Below, piece by piece: positions 25,666-35,294 of a stretch of DNA of 64,000 nt. The position numbers and the translations under genes are program-made. The notes under the pieces are model-generated. The model was not told the origin of the DNA, searched no databases, and saw only the letters and a list, made by a program, of their open reading frames with translations. Source of the stretch: Pseudomonas putida (GTDB taxonomy: Bacteria > Pseudomonadota > Gammaproteobacteria > Pseudomonadales > Pseudomonadaceae); NCBI GenBank assembly GCA_029953615.1, contig CP124529.1, positions 4,030,501 through 4,094,500 of the forward strand, written 5' to 3'. Each line of letters opens with the position of its first letter. The stretch's first letter is position 1.

Positions 25666-26679
25666 ATGAGGGAACAGAACAGGCGCCTCGCCTGGCCATT
25701 GGCAGCCGCAGCGGTACTGGCACTTGGCATATGGGCCGACAGCGTGCAAGCCGCTGCCGCCGACGAATACTCCACCGAATCGGCCAAGGCCAGCCAGAGC
25801 CTGCTGATTGACGCCACCCACGCCGGCAAGCGCCTGGTAGTGGTGGGCGATCGCGGTCATATCCTGTTCTCGGACGACCAGGGCAGCACCTGGACCCAGG
25901 CGCGGGTGCCCACCCGGCAACTGCTCACCGCGGTTTTCTTCCTCGACGACAAGCGCGGCTGGGCCGTGGGCCATGATGCGCAGATCCTCACCAGCAGCGA
26001 CGGCGGTGCCACCTGGAGCAAGCAGTTCGAAGACCTTGCCCGTGAAGCGCCGTTGCTCGATATCGCCTTCCTCGACGCCCGGCACGGCTTTGCCGTAGGC
26101 GCCTACGGCGCCTTGCTGGAAACCACCGATGGCGGCCAGCACTGGCAGGACGTGGCCGAGCGCCTGGATAACCCCGACCAGCTGCACCTGAACGGTATCG
26201 CCCAGGTGCGTGACGCGGGCCTGTTCATCGTCGGCGAGCAAGGCGGCATGTTCCGCTCCGCCGACAACGGCCAGACCTGGACCAAGGTCCAGGGCCCCTA
26301 CGAGGGTTCGCTGTTCGGCGTGATCGGTACTGCCCGGCCGCACACCCTGCTGGCCTACGGCCTGCGCGGCAACCTGTTCCGTTCGACCGATTTCGGCGAC
26401 AGCTGGCAGCCGATCGAACTCAAGGCCGCACGTGGCACCCTCGAATTCGGCCTGGCAGGCGCTACGCTTGTCGAGGGCGGTAGCCTGGTGCTGGTCGGCA
26501 ATGGCGGCAGCGTGCTGCGCAGTACCGATGATGGCCAGACCTTCACTGTATACAACCGCGCCGACCGCATCGCCCTGGCCGGCGTCAGCGGCCGGGCCGA
26601 TGGCGGCCTGCTGCTGGTAGGGCAGGGTGGCGTGCACCTGGCTGACCCGCAGGGTGCTGACCAGGAGGTGCGTCCATGA
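25666..26679 (+). CDS. Periplasmic YCF48/BNR-repeat beta-propeller protein
   Basis: 337 residues from ATG 25666 (AGGGGAC ribosome site). A signal peptide (MREQNRRLAWPLAAAAVLAL to about VQA-A) is followed by a propeller of about seven blades with repeated Asp-box motifs: SDDQGSTWTQ, SSDGGATWSK, TTDGGQHWQD, SADNGQTWTK, STDFGDSWQP, STDDGQTFTV. It resembles the YCF48/HCF136 photosystem II assembly factor fold. The stop overlaps the start of an MMPL/RND permease (ATGA), so the two are one functional unit. In many Pseudomonas genomes such genes accompany DUF1302 and DUF1329 genes, which lie about 30 kb away here. The role is unknown. Confidence 0.85.
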   Translation: MREQNRRLAWPLAAAAVLALGIWADSVQAAAADEYSTESAKASQSLLIDATHAGKRLVVVGDRGHILFSDDQGSTWTQARVPTRQLLTAVFFLDDKRGWAVGHDAQILTSSDGGATWSKQFEDLAREAPLLDIAFLDARHGFAVGAYGALLETTDGGQHWQDVAERLDNPDQLHLNGIAQVRDAGLFIVGEQGGMFRSADNGQTWTKVQGPYEGSLFGVIGTARPHTLLAYGLRGNLFRSTDFGDSWQPIELKAARGTLEFGLAGATLVEGGSLVLVGNGGSVLRSTDDGQTFTVYNRADRIALAGVSGRADGGLLLVGQGGVHLADPQGADQEVRP

Positions 26680-29075
26680 CCAGCAGGGAGAGCATCACCA
26701 TGCACCCGCATCACCAGGACAAGGCCACGCTGCTCGAACGCCTGATCTTCAACAACCGCCCCGTGGTTATCGCCCTGTGCGTGCTGGTCAGCATCTTCCT
26801 GTTCTGGCAGGCCACGCAGATTCGCCCGTCCACCAGCTTCGAGAAGATGATCCCGCTGCAGCACCCGTTCATCGAGCAGATGATGGAGCACCGCAACGAC
26901 CTGGCCAACCTCGGCAACACCGTGCGCATCTCGGTGGAGGCGGTCAATGGCGACATCTTCGACAAGGACTACATGGAAACCCTGCGGCAGGTCCATGACG
27001 AAGTGTTCTACATCCCTGGCGTCGACCGTGCCGGGCTGAAGTCATTGTGGAGCCCCAGCGTGCGCTGGAGCGAGGTCACCGAAGAAGGCTTCTCTGGTGG
27101 CGAGGTGATCCCCAACACCTACAATGGCTCGCAGGACAGCCTCGACACACTCCGCGACAACGTGCTCAAGTCAGGCCAGGTAGGGCGCCTGGTGGGCAAC
27201 AACTTCAAGTCCAGCATCGTCGATGTGCCACTGCTGGAGAGCTACCCCGACCCGCAGGACCCGGGCAAGCAGGTAAAGCTGGACTACCAGCAGTTTTCGC
27301 ACCAGCTGGAAGAGAAGATCCGCGACAAGTTCCAGGCGCAGAACCCCAACGTGAAGGTGCACATCGTCGGCTTCGCCAAGAAAGTCGGTGACCTGATCGA
27401 CGGCCTGGTGATGGTGGCGATGTTCTTCGGCGTCGCCCTGGCCATCACCTGGGTGTTGTTGTACTGGTTCACCTGGTGCATCCGCAGCACCATCGCCGTG
27501 CTCATCACCACCCTGGTGGCTGTGGTCTGGCAGCTGGGCCTGATGCATGCGGTGGGCTTTGGCCTGGACCCGTACTCGATGCTGGTGCCGTTCCTGATCT
27601 TCGCCATCGGCATTTCCCACGGAGTCCAGAAGATCAACGGTATCGCCCTGCAGTCGAGTGACGCCGACAACGCCCTGACCGCCGCCCGGCGCACGTTCCG
27701 CCAGCTGTTCCTGCCAGGGATGATCGCCATCCTCGCCGACGCCGTGGGCTTCATCACCCTGCTGATCATCGATATCGGGGTGATCCGTGAACTGGCCATC
27801 GGTGCTTCCATCGGTGTGGCGGTGATCGTGTTCACCAACCTCATCCTGCTGCCGGTAGCCATCTCCTACGTCGGCATCAGCAAGAAGGCTGTCGAGCGCA
27901 GCAAGCAGGACGCTACCCGCGAGCACCCGTTCTGGCGCCTGCTGTCGAACTTTGCCAGTGCCAGGGTGGCGCCGGTGTCGGTGGTGCTGGCGCTGGTCGC
28001 CTTCGCCGGTGGCCTGTGGTACAGCCAGAACCTGAAGATCGGCGACCTCGACCAGGGCGCGCCGGAGCTGCGTCCCGACTCGCGCTACAACCAGGACAAC
28101 AACTTCATCATCAGCAACTACTCGACCAGTTCCGACGTGCTGGTGATCATGGTCAAGACCCCGCCGGAAAGCTGCTCGATCCACTCGACCATGGCGCCGA
28201 TCGACGAGCTGATGTGGACCATGCAGAACACCCCTGGCGTGCAGTCGGCCATTTCCCTCGTGACCGTGTCCAAGCAGGTGATCAAGGGCATGAACGAGGG
28301 CAGCCTGAAATGGGAAACCCTGTCGCGCAACCCGGACATCCTCAACAACTCGATCGCCCGCGCCGATGGCCTGTACAACGGCGACTGCTCGCTGGCGCCG
28401 GTGCTGGTGTTCCTCAACGACCACAAGGCCGAAACCCTTGAACGGGTCACTGCCGTGGCCAAGGCGTTTGCCGACAGCCACAACAAGGAAGGCCTGCAGT
28501 TCCTGCTGGCGGCGGGCAACGCCGGGATCGAGGCAGCGACCAACGAGGTAATCAAGTCGGCCGAGCTGACCATCCTGATCCTGGTGTATATCTGCGTGGC
28601 GGTGATGTGCCTGATAACCTTCCGCTCGTTCGCCGCCACCCTGTGCATCGTCCTGCCGCTGGTGCTGACCTCGGTGCTGGGCAACGCGCTGATGGCCTAC
28701 ATGGGCATCGGGGTCAAGGTGGCGACCTTGCCGGTGGTGGCGCTGGGCGTGGGTATTGGTGTGGACTACGGCATCTACATCTACAGCCGGCTGGAAAGCT
28801 TCCTGCGTGCCGGGTTGCCGTTGCAGGAGGCGTATTACGAGACCCTGCGCTCGACCGGCAAGGCTGTGCTGTTCACCGGGTTGTGCCTGGCCATCGGCGT
28901 GTGCACCTGGATCTTCTCGGCGATCAAGTTCCAGGCCGACATGGGGCTGATGCTGACCTTCATGCTGTTGTGGAACATGTTCGGGGCGCTGTGGTTGTTG
29001 CCGGCGTTGGCACGGTTCCTGATCAAGCCGGAAAAGATGGTGGGCAAGGAGGGTGGGTCGATTTTCGCCCATTGA
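26676..29075 (+). CDS. RND/MMPL-superfamily transport permease
   Basis: 799 residues with the duplicated RND plan: one N-terminal membrane helix (VVIALCVLVSIFLFW), a periplasmic loop, five helices, a second periplasmic loop, then the last helices. LVPFLIFAIGISHGVQKING and VALGVGIGVDYGIYIYSRLE are the two sterol-sensing-like/MMPL core helices. There is no adjacent membrane-fusion protein or outer-membrane factor; the partner is the co-translated beta-propeller protein. The homologues I recall are annotated as lipid or hydrophobe exporters. ATG 26676 is favoured because it overlaps the upstream stop; 26700 is an alternative. Confidence 0.88.
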   Translation: MTSRESITMHPHHQDKATLLERLIFNNRPVVIALCVLVSIFLFWQATQIRPSTSFEKMIPLQHPFIEQMMEHRNDLANLGNTVRISVEAVNGDIFDKDYMETLRQVHDEVFYIPGVDRAGLKSLWSPSVRWSEVTEEGFSGGEVIPNTYNGSQDSLDTLRDNVLKSGQVGRLVGNNFKSSIVDVPLLESYPDPQDPGKQVKLDYQQFSHQLEEKIRDKFQAQNPNVKVHIVGFAKKVGDLIDGLVMVAMFFGVALAITWVLLYWFTWCIRSTIAVLITTLVAVVWQLGLMHAVGFGLDPYSMLVPFLIFAIGISHGVQKINGIALQSSDADNALTAARRTFRQLFLPGMIAILADAVGFITLLIIDIGVIRELAIGASIGVAVIVFTNLILLPVAISYVGISKKAVERSKQDATREHPFWRLLSNFASARVAPVSVVLALVAFAGGLWYSQNLKIGDLDQGAPELRPDSRYNQDNNFIISNYSTSSDVLVIMVKTPPESCSIHSTMAPIDELMWTMQNTPGVQSAISLVTVSKQVIKGMNEGSLKWETLSRNPDILNNSIARADGLYNGDCSLAPVLVFLNDHKAETLERVTAVAKAFADSHNKEGLQFLLAAGNAGIEAATNEVIKSAELTILILVYICVAVMCLITFRSFAATLCIVLPLVLTSVLGNALMAYMGIGVKVATLPVVALGVGIGVDYGIYIYSRLESFLRAGLPLQEAYYETLRSTGKAVLFTGLCLAIGVCTWIFSAIKFQADMGLMLTFMLLWNMFGALWLLPALARFLIKPEKMVGKEGGSIFAH

Positions 29076-29079
29076 ATTG

Positions 29080-29202
29080 CAGGGGGCCGCTTTGCGGCCC
29101 ATCGCGACACAAGGCCGCTCCTACAGGGAACGCGTATTCGCAGATTGACGCGATCCCTGTAGGAGCGGCCTTGTGTCGCGATGGGCTGCAAAGCAACCCC
29201 AG
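29080..29202. repeat. Inverted pair of the second REP family
   Basis: This is the same CGCGACACAAGGCCGCTCCT unit as at 25386-25504, in inverted orientation around about 35 bases, flanked by GGGCCGCTTTGCGGCCC and GGGCTGCAAAGC. It follows the permease gene. Confidence 0.87.
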
Positions 29203-29238
29203 GGTTATAATACCGCCACATCCCTCACAGGTACCCCC

Positions 29239-29529
29239 ATGTCCCCCCTCGCCACCGCCCTGCAGTCCTGCGACATGCTCCTGATCGACGGCCTGCACGC
29301 CTTCGACTTCACCTCCGATGAATCCGGCCTCACCATCGAATGCATGGACGGCCGCCAGCTCCGCCGCTGGACCTTCACCCCCGAGCAGATCACAGCTGCC
29401 ATCGCCGTGGGTGACGAGTGGCAACTCGACGATGCCGACGGCGCGCATCGGCTAGTCTGTATGAGTGCCTTTCGCGCCCCGGATGATGACGAAGATGAAT
29501 CGGATCTGGACGAGCCTGCTGACCGCTAG
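29239..29529 (+). CDS. Small acidic hypothetical protein, DUF5629-like
   Basis: 96 residues from ATG 29239. A conserved-looking N-terminus (LQSCDMLLIDGLHAFDF) is followed by MDGRQLRRWTFTPEQITAA and a very acidic tail (DDDEDESDLDEPADR). I believe it belongs to the Pseudomonas-specific DUF5629 group, but this is from memory. It has no signal peptide and is probably cytoplasmic. The 3' end overlaps the start of the lactonase gene by about 35 bases. Confidence 0.7.
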   Translation: MSPLATALQSCDMLLIDGLHAFDFTSDESGLTIECMDGRQLRRWTFTPEQITAAIAVGDEWQLDDADGAHRLVCMSAFRAPDDDEDESDLDEPADR

Positions 29530-30626
29530 CCTGATGAGCCTGACACTCCACGCCCACGCCGCCACCTTGCTGGTGGGCAGTTACACCGATGGCGCCAGCC
29601 AGGGCATCTACCGCTACGGGTTCGACGAAAAGACCGGTCATATCGACCCGTCGCCGCAGCAGGTGGTGGAGAGTGTCAGCCCTTCATGGCTGGTGCTGTC
29701 GGCCGATCAACGCCAGCTCTTTGCGGTCAACGAAACGCCGAAGGGCGGTGTCAGCAGTTTCGCCGTCAGTGCAAAAGGCGAGATCAAGCTACTCAACCAG
29801 GTGCCCAGCCAAGGTGACGAGCCTACCCACGCCAGCCTCAGCCAGGACCAGCGTTATCTGTTCGTGGCCAACTACGCGGTCAAGCCCGATCCCGGCGGCA
29901 GCCTGGTGGTGGTGCCGGTTGCCCGCGACGGCAAGCTCAAGCCGGTGGTGCAGCAGGCCCGGCACAAGGCGAGCGGGGTCAACCCCGAGCGCCAGGCCAG
30001 CGCCACACGTGCATTCGCTGGTGCTGTCACCGGACGGTCGGCACCTGTATGCCAGCGACCTGGGGGCTGACAAGGTATTCATCTACCGTTACGACGGTGC
30101 CAGCGCCGACCACCCGCTGACGCCGGCGATCCCCGCGTCAGTGGATTTGCCGCCGGGCAGCGGGCCACGCCACCTGCTGTTCGACGCCAAGGGCCGACAT
30201 GCCTACCTGACCCTGGAGATGAGCGCCGAAGTGGTGATGTTCGATGTGCAGGAGGGCAACCTGGTCGAACGCCAGCGCCTGCCCCTGACCGAGAGCAAGG
30301 AAGCTGCGGCGAAAGCGGCAGGTGGCTTGCACCTGTCGGCAGACGGGCGCTTTCTGTATGTGAGCAACCGCGGCACGGCCAACGAGATCGTGGCGTTCAG
30401 CGTGGGCAAGCAGGATGGCCAGCTGGCATTCCTGCAGCGCCGCTCGGTGGAGGGGGATCACCCCCGCGAGTTCGCCCTCGATCCAGGTGACAACTTCCTG
30501 CTGGTGGCCAACCAGAAGAGCAACCAGATCGTGGTGATACGCCGCGATCCGCGTAGCGGCAAGCTGCTGGAGACGGTGCAGACGCTGAAGCAGGAGGCAC
30601 CGTCGGACCTGAAGTTCATCGAGTGA
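29495..30626 (+). pseudogene. Secreted beta-propeller lactonase (6-phosphogluconolactonase/YbhE type), frameshifted
   Basis: From ATG 29495 a signal peptide (MNRIWTSLLTASLMSLTLHA) leads into LLVGSYTDGASQGIYRY and successive propeller blades (VSPSWLVLSADQRQLFAVNE, EPTHASLSQDQRYLFVANY). At about 30000-30004 the frame shifts: GVNPERQAS is followed, in the other frame, by PHVHSLVLSPDGRHLYASDL and blades to the stop at 30626. The span is 1132 bases, one over a multiple of three; removing one base gives 376 residues. The family hydrolyses 6-phosphogluconolactone, or in periplasmic versions other sugar lactones. The single-base change could be a sequencing error. Confidence 0.78.
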
Positions 30627-30748
30627 TATCGATCGGCGTGATAGTCGATACTGCCTCAATGAATTTTTGCCTGCGGCTTCGGCGGCGTAAGTTTGACCCA
30701 AGGCCCGAACGGGCCAATGTCAAACCACCGCCGTCGAGGTCAGCCCAG

Positions 30749-30928
30749 ATGAACTTCAATCTCTTCCCGGTCATTGCCGCATCCGCCATTTCCGCTTCGG
30801 TCGTGTTGCCGACCCATGCCCATGCCGACAGCAGCGGCAAGGCGTCCGCTACGCATAGTTATACCGAGCAATACCTGCGCCAGAGTGCCAATTTCCATGC
30901 GGCCCTGAGTGGCAAGCACAACCACTGA
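30749..30928 (+). CDS. Small exported hypothetical protein
   Basis: 59 residues. MNFNLFPVIAASAISASVVL ending PTHAHA is a good signal peptide; the mature part is only about 35 residues (ADSSGKASATHSYTEQYLR onward) and ends in a histidine-rich HNH. A basal ribosome site (GAGGTCAGCCCAG) precedes the ATG. It lies between the lactonase gene and a REP pair. I do not recognise the family; a metal-binding or envelope role would be speculation. Confidence 0.5.
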   Translation: MNFNLFPVIAASAISASVVLPTHAHADSSGKASATHSYTEQYLRQSANFHAALSGKHNH

Positions 30929-30946
30929 CGCAAGCCTGACACGGAC

Positions 30947-31038
30947 CCTGTGGGAGCGGGCGTGCCCGCGAACACCGGCAAAGCCGGTGCCATGCACCGC
31001 GCTGTCTGCTTCGCGGGCACGCCCGCTCCCACAGGGGG
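30947..31038. repeat. Inverted pair of REP elements
   Basis: CCCTGTGGGAGCGGGCGTGC, continuing into CCGCGAA, and its complement TTCGCGGGCACGCCCGCTCC, continuing into CACAGGG, are separated by a short CCGGCAAAGCCGG hairpin. They lie between the small exported protein gene and the convergent GST gene. Confidence 0.88.
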
Positions 31039-31059
31039 CCGTGTAGTGCTTATAGTTGT

Positions 31060-31659
31060 TTACTTGGTCATCACTGCCTTGAACAGGTCCGAAGCCAACC
31101 AGCCCTCCAGCCAGCTCCGCACCCGCGGATAAGCCGCCTCGGCGAACCACTGCGGTTCGACCCCGGCAAACTGGCGCATCAGGGGCAGCAACGCGGCATC
31201 GGCAATGCTTGGGTGGTCGGCCAGCAGGTAGGGCCGGCCCGCCAGCAGGGCTTCAAGCTCCGCCAGCCAGGTCTCGGCCTGCTGGCGGTAATGTTCGCGG
31301 GTATGCTCGGGGTAGCGCTCGGCATACTTGTACAGGTTGACCTGCGCCTTGAACGTGCTGTCGTTGCGCGCAATCAGAGCTTGCGCCTGCTGCGCCGCCA
31401 CAGGGTCGGCCTGCAGCCGCCAGTCCTGCGGGTCGTTTTGTGCCAGCGCCCAACGCATGATGTCCAGGCTTTCTTCGAGCACCCCGGCGCCGGTATCCAG
31501 TACCGGCACGGTGCCCTTGGGTGACAAGGCCAGCAGTTCTGCCGGCTTGTTTTTCATCGCTACCTCGCGAATCTCCACCTCGCACCCCGCATAGCGCAGG
31601 GCCAGGCGAGCGCGCATGGCCCAGGGGCAGCGGCGGAACGAGTAGAGGATCACCCGCAC
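31060..31659 (-). CDS. Glutathione S-transferase family protein
   Basis: 199 residues. The N-terminal thioredoxin-like domain begins MRVILYSFRRCPWAMRARLA (CPWA in place of the glutaredoxin CPYC) and has the glutathione gamma-Glu site in KGTVPVLDT and LEESLDIMRWAL. The C-terminal helical domain contains RPYLLADHPSIADAALLPLM, the conserved N-capping motif of GSTs. It overlaps the end of sbcC by 10 bases and belongs to the same minus-strand transcript (sbcD-sbcC-gst). The substrate is unknown. Confidence 0.88.
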   Translation of the reverse strand: MRVILYSFRRCPWAMRARLALRYAGCEVEIREVAMKNKPAELLALSPKGTVPVLDTGAGVLEESLDIMRWALAQNDPQDWRLQADPVAAQQAQALIARNDSTFKAQVNLYKYAERYPEHTREHYRQQAETWLAELEALLAGRPYLLADHPSIADAALLPLMRQFAGVEPQWFAEAAYPRVRSWLEGWLASDLFKAVMTK

Positions 31660-34600
31660 ACCTCCACGTCACTCAGGCCATTGCCTTGGCGGCGCACCTG
31701 GATCTGCACCGGGATGCGTTCGTGCATTTCCTGCACGTGGGAAATCACCGCCACCTTGCGGCCCTGAGCCTGCAAGCCGTCGAGGGCATCCATGGCCAGT
31801 TGCAGCGACTCGGGGTCGAGGCTGCCGAAGCCTTCGTCGATGAACAGCGATTCGATACGCAGCGTGCTGGAGGCCATCGAGGCCAGGCCCAGGGCCAGGG
31901 CAAGCGACACCAGGAAGGTTTCCCCGCCGGACAGCGAGTGTACCGAACGCAGTTCGTCACCCATCTCGGTGTCCAGCACCAGCAGGCCGAGGGCGCTGCC
32001 ACCGCGCTTGAGGCGGTAACGGCGGGCCAGCTGGCGCAGTTGGGTGTTGGCGTGGTGCAACAGCAGGTCAAGGTTGTAGCCCTGGGCGATCTTGCGGAAC
32101 ACATCGCCCGAGGCCGAACCGATCAGGGCGTTCAGGCGAGCCCAGCGTTGCCACTGCTGGTGGGCCTGTTCGATTTCCGCCGCCAGCGCCTGGTGCGCCT
32201 GTTGGCGACGCTGGTCATCGGCCTGCTGTGCACGCAGTTCGGCGCATTGCTGCTCATGGCCGGCCAGGCGCTCGCGCAGTTCGGTCAGGGCCTGTTCCAA
32301 GGCATCGGCCGAGGTGTCCACGGTCATTTGCGCGGCATGTTGTTGCAGGCGTTGTTCACGTTCCTGCAACAGCACACGGCCTTGTTCGATGGCTTTTTCG
32401 GCGCCTTGCAGGCGTTGGCGCAGTTCATTGACCTGCGCGTCATCCATATCCAGCAGGCGATCCAGGCCGGCGTCGTCCAGCTCCGGGTGTTCACCGCGCC
32501 ACTGGGCGATCTGGCCCTTCAGCTGCTGGCACTCGGCGTCCAGCGCTTGTTGCTGCTGGGTGTTGGCCTTGAGTTCGCTGGCCAGTTGCACGCCTTGGGT
32601 ACGCAGGTCCTGCAGGCGCTGGGCAGTTTCGGCGTCGAGGGCGCGGGCCTGCTCCAGCGCGGCGTCCATGTGCTGTTGCCAGGCTTCGGCGCTGGCGTGC
32701 CCGCCAAGCAGTTCGCCGAGCGCAGCCTGGGCCTGTTGGCGCTGCTCGTCGAGGGTGGCCAGTTTCTGCTGCAGTTGCTGTTGGGTCTGCAAGCGCGCCT
32801 GCTGCTGGTCGCGCAGCTTGTCCAGCTGGGCCTGGCGGGCTTGCTGTTCCTGCTGTTCGTCCTTGCGCTGCTCCAGTTGCTGCAGGCGTTGGGCGATCTG
32901 CTGGTCCAGGGCGAGGAAGGCATTGGCCGGGTCGTCGTTCAAGGCCTTGAGGGCCTCTTGGGGCAACACGCTGGCCAAGTCGTCAAGGCCTTGCTGCAAC
33001 TGCTGCTGGTCGTTGGCCAGGGCCTGATGTTGTTGCTCCAGATGGCGCTGGGCCTGCTGTTGCGCCTGCTCGGCGGCCTGCAGTTGCTGGTTGAGACGGG
33101 CTGCATCTTTTTGCAAGGCGAGCAGGGCGCGCTGGCGTTTCTCGTCCTGGCTGATTTCTTCGTCCAAGCGCCGCAGCTGGCTGTCGAGCCAGGCACTGCG
33201 GGCCCTGTCGTCCTGCGGGGCGAGGGCAGGCCACAGGCTGTGCGCTTGCACCTGGGCCACCAGTGGTTGCAACTGCTCGCCGAGTTGCTGCTGTTGCTGT
33301 TGGTAGTCCTTGAGTTGGGCGTTGACCACACCCAGCTGGGTGCGCAGTTCCACCAGCTTGCCGTTCAGGGTTTCGACCTGCTTGTGCGCGGCGTCTTCCT
33401 CGGCCTGGTCATGGCGACCCAGGCTTTGCAGCAGTGCTTCAGGCTGGTGGAACGGGTGCTCGGCGCTGCCGCACACCGGGCAAGGTTCGCCGTCGCGCAA
33501 TTGGCCACGCAACTCTTCGACGCTGGTATTGCGTGCCAGGCGCTGGCGTTCCAGCAACTGGCGGGTGAGGTTGAGTGCCTGTTCGGCGTTTTCCAGCTCG
33601 GCCTTGGCGGCGGTGCCTTCGGCAATCAGTTGCTGGCGTTGCTGCATGGCTTGCTGCTGCCGCTCGCGCACGGCCTCCAGCTGCTGGCGCAGTTCCAGCT
33701 CTCGGCCATGCAGGCGTGCCAGTTCTTCTACAGCGCGCTGCTGCTTGCGGTTGTCCTGCAGCATGCCACCGAGCAGGTCGATCTGTTCTGCCAGGGCCTG
33801 GGGTTCGGCCTTGGCTTCGCGGAACAGCAGCTCGAATGCATCGCGCTCGGCCTGCAAGTGCGCATTGGCCTGGCTGGCCTGGGCCTGCAGGCCGGGCAGT
33901 TCCTCACGGCCCTTGGCCAGGCGGCCACCAATCAGCATCACTTGCTTCAGTTGCGGCAGGTAGGCTTGCCAGGCATTGGCCAGGCCCGCAAGGTGCTGGC
34001 TGTCGGCAAGCGCGACGTCGATTTGCGCCAGTTGCTGCAGGCTGCGCTGCTGGTGCTCTTCCAGCTGCTGCAGGTGCTGCTGGCCTTCGGCGACCTGCTG
34101 CTCGGCCTGCTCGCTGGCGCTGCGCTGTGTTGCCAGCTCCTGCTCCAGGCGGGCCAGGTTGTCCTGGGCGGCAAAGGCCTGGCGCAGGCGAGGGGCGTTC
34201 TCGCTGTGTTGCGCCTGGCTATCGGCAAGCGCCTGGCGCGCAGCGTCCAGCGCCTGTTCGAGCTCGCCGGTGCGCACGTGCAGTTCGGCTTGCTGCTGCT
34301 GTTGCTCGGCGATCTTCGCTGCCACCGGTGCCAGTTGCGCGGCCAGTGTCTGCTGGCGGTGGAACTGGTGGCGCTGCGGGGCCAGGCGCTCCAGGCGCGC
34401 GAGGTCCAGGCGCTGGTCAGCCAGTTGTTGCCAGTCCTGTTCGGCAGCCCGCAGCGCGGTGCCGGCTTCGGCGTGCTGGGCTTGCAGCTGGCGCTGCTCG
34501 TTCAGCCAGTTGCGTTGCTGTTCCAGCTGGCGCTCACTGGCCTGGTCGGCCTTGAACTGCTGTTGCGCCTGCTCCAGGCGCTGGTCGAGCTCGGCACGGG

Positions 34601-35294
34601 CTTCGGCGGCCATTGGCAGCAGGTGGCTGGCACGCTCCTTCAGGGCATTGTGGGCCTCGCCGGCTTCGCGAGCCTTGCTGAAGGCGCGCTGGCCCAGGCG
34701 GGTGTAGATGGCGGTATTGGTGAGCTTTTCCAGCAGCTCGCTGCGTTCTTTGTCGTCGGCCTTGAGGAAGGCGCCAAATTCGCTCTGGGCCAGCATCACC
34801 GCGCGGGTGAACTGTTCGAAGTTAAGGCCCAGGCGGGCTTCGACCAGTTGTCTGTATTCGTTCTTGCCGCTGCCCAGTACCTGCTCGCTGTCCAGGTCGT
34901 AGAAGCTCTGGCGGCTGTGCTGCAGCTTGCCGTTGGCTTTGTCACGGGCGCGGTTGGCCTCCCAGCGGGCGCGGTAGCGGCGGCCATCGATGCCGACGAA
35001 ATCGACTTCGGCAAAGCCGCTGCCGGTGCCGCGGCGCAGCAGGTTGCGCGGGTCGGAGGTGGGGATTTCACCGTCGGCGTCTGGCACCTTGGCTTCGCGG
35101 CCAATGTCGTTCAGCCGTGGCACGGTGCCGAACAACGCCAGGCACAGGGCGTCGAGCAGGGTACTTTTGCCCGCCCCGGTAGGTCCGGTGATGGCGAACA
35201 GACCGGCGCTGGCCAGCGGTTCGGCGGTGAAATCGATATCGACCGGGCCGGCCAGGGATGCCAGGTTCTTCAGACGGATGGCGAGAATCTTCAT
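31650..35294 (-). CDS. sbcC: Exonuclease subunit SbcC
   Basis: 1214 residues, an SMC/Rad50-like ATPase of the SbcCD nuclease that cuts hairpins and processes DNA ends. Walker A is GPTGAGKST (37-45). Two very long glutamine/leucine-rich coiled coils flank a zinc hook, CPVCGSAEHPFH near residue 605. The ABC signature LSGGETFLVSLALALGLASM is near 1120 and Walker B LFIDEGFGSLD near 1148. The start overlaps the sbcD stop by 4 bases. The Gln-rich coiled coils generate a long open frame on the opposite strand that is not a gene. Confidence 0.96.
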   Translation of the reverse strand: MKILAIRLKNLASLAGPVDIDFTAEPLASAGLFAITGPTGAGKSTLLDALCLALFGTVPRLNDIGREAKVPDADGEIPTSDPRNLLRRGTGSGFAEVDFVGIDGRRYRARWEANRARDKANGKLQHSRQSFYDLDSEQVLGSGKNEYRQLVEARLGLNFEQFTRAVMLAQSEFGAFLKADDKERSELLEKLTNTAIYTRLGQRAFSKAREAGEAHNALKERASHLLPMAAEARAELDQRLEQAQQQFKADQASERQLEQQRNWLNEQRQLQAQHAEAGTALRAAEQDWQQLADQRLDLARLERLAPQRHQFHRQQTLAAQLAPVAAKIAEQQQQQAELHVRTGELEQALDAARQALADSQAQHSENAPRLRQAFAAQDNLARLEQELATQRSASEQAEQQVAEGQQHLQQLEEHQQRSLQQLAQIDVALADSQHLAGLANAWQAYLPQLKQVMLIGGRLAKGREELPGLQAQASQANAHLQAERDAFELLFREAKAEPQALAEQIDLLGGMLQDNRKQQRAVEELARLHGRELELRQQLEAVRERQQQAMQQRQQLIAEGTAAKAELENAEQALNLTRQLLERQRLARNTSVEELRGQLRDGEPCPVCGSAEHPFHQPEALLQSLGRHDQAEEDAAHKQVETLNGKLVELRTQLGVVNAQLKDYQQQQQQLGEQLQPLVAQVQAHSLWPALAPQDDRARSAWLDSQLRRLDEEISQDEKRQRALLALQKDAARLNQQLQAAEQAQQQAQRHLEQQHQALANDQQQLQQGLDDLASVLPQEALKALNDDPANAFLALDQQIAQRLQQLEQRKDEQQEQQARQAQLDKLRDQQQARLQTQQQLQQKLATLDEQRQQAQAALGELLGGHASAEAWQQHMDAALEQARALDAETAQRLQDLRTQGVQLASELKANTQQQQALDAECQQLKGQIAQWRGEHPELDDAGLDRLLDMDDAQVNELRQRLQGAEKAIEQGRVLLQEREQRLQQHAAQMTVDTSADALEQALTELRERLAGHEQQCAELRAQQADDQRRQQAHQALAAEIEQAHQQWQRWARLNALIGSASGDVFRKIAQGYNLDLLLHHANTQLRQLARRYRLKRGGSALGLLVLDTEMGDELRSVHSLSGGETFLVSLALALGLASMASSTLRIESLFIDEGFGSLDPESLQLAMDALDGLQAQGRKVAVISHVQEMHERIPVQIQVRRQGNGLSDVEVCG

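Noticed and set aside
27171..29102. A 643-codon frame on the minus strand opposite the MMPL permease
   Set aside because: Antisense shadow with low-complexity His/Asp/Gln composition and no start context.
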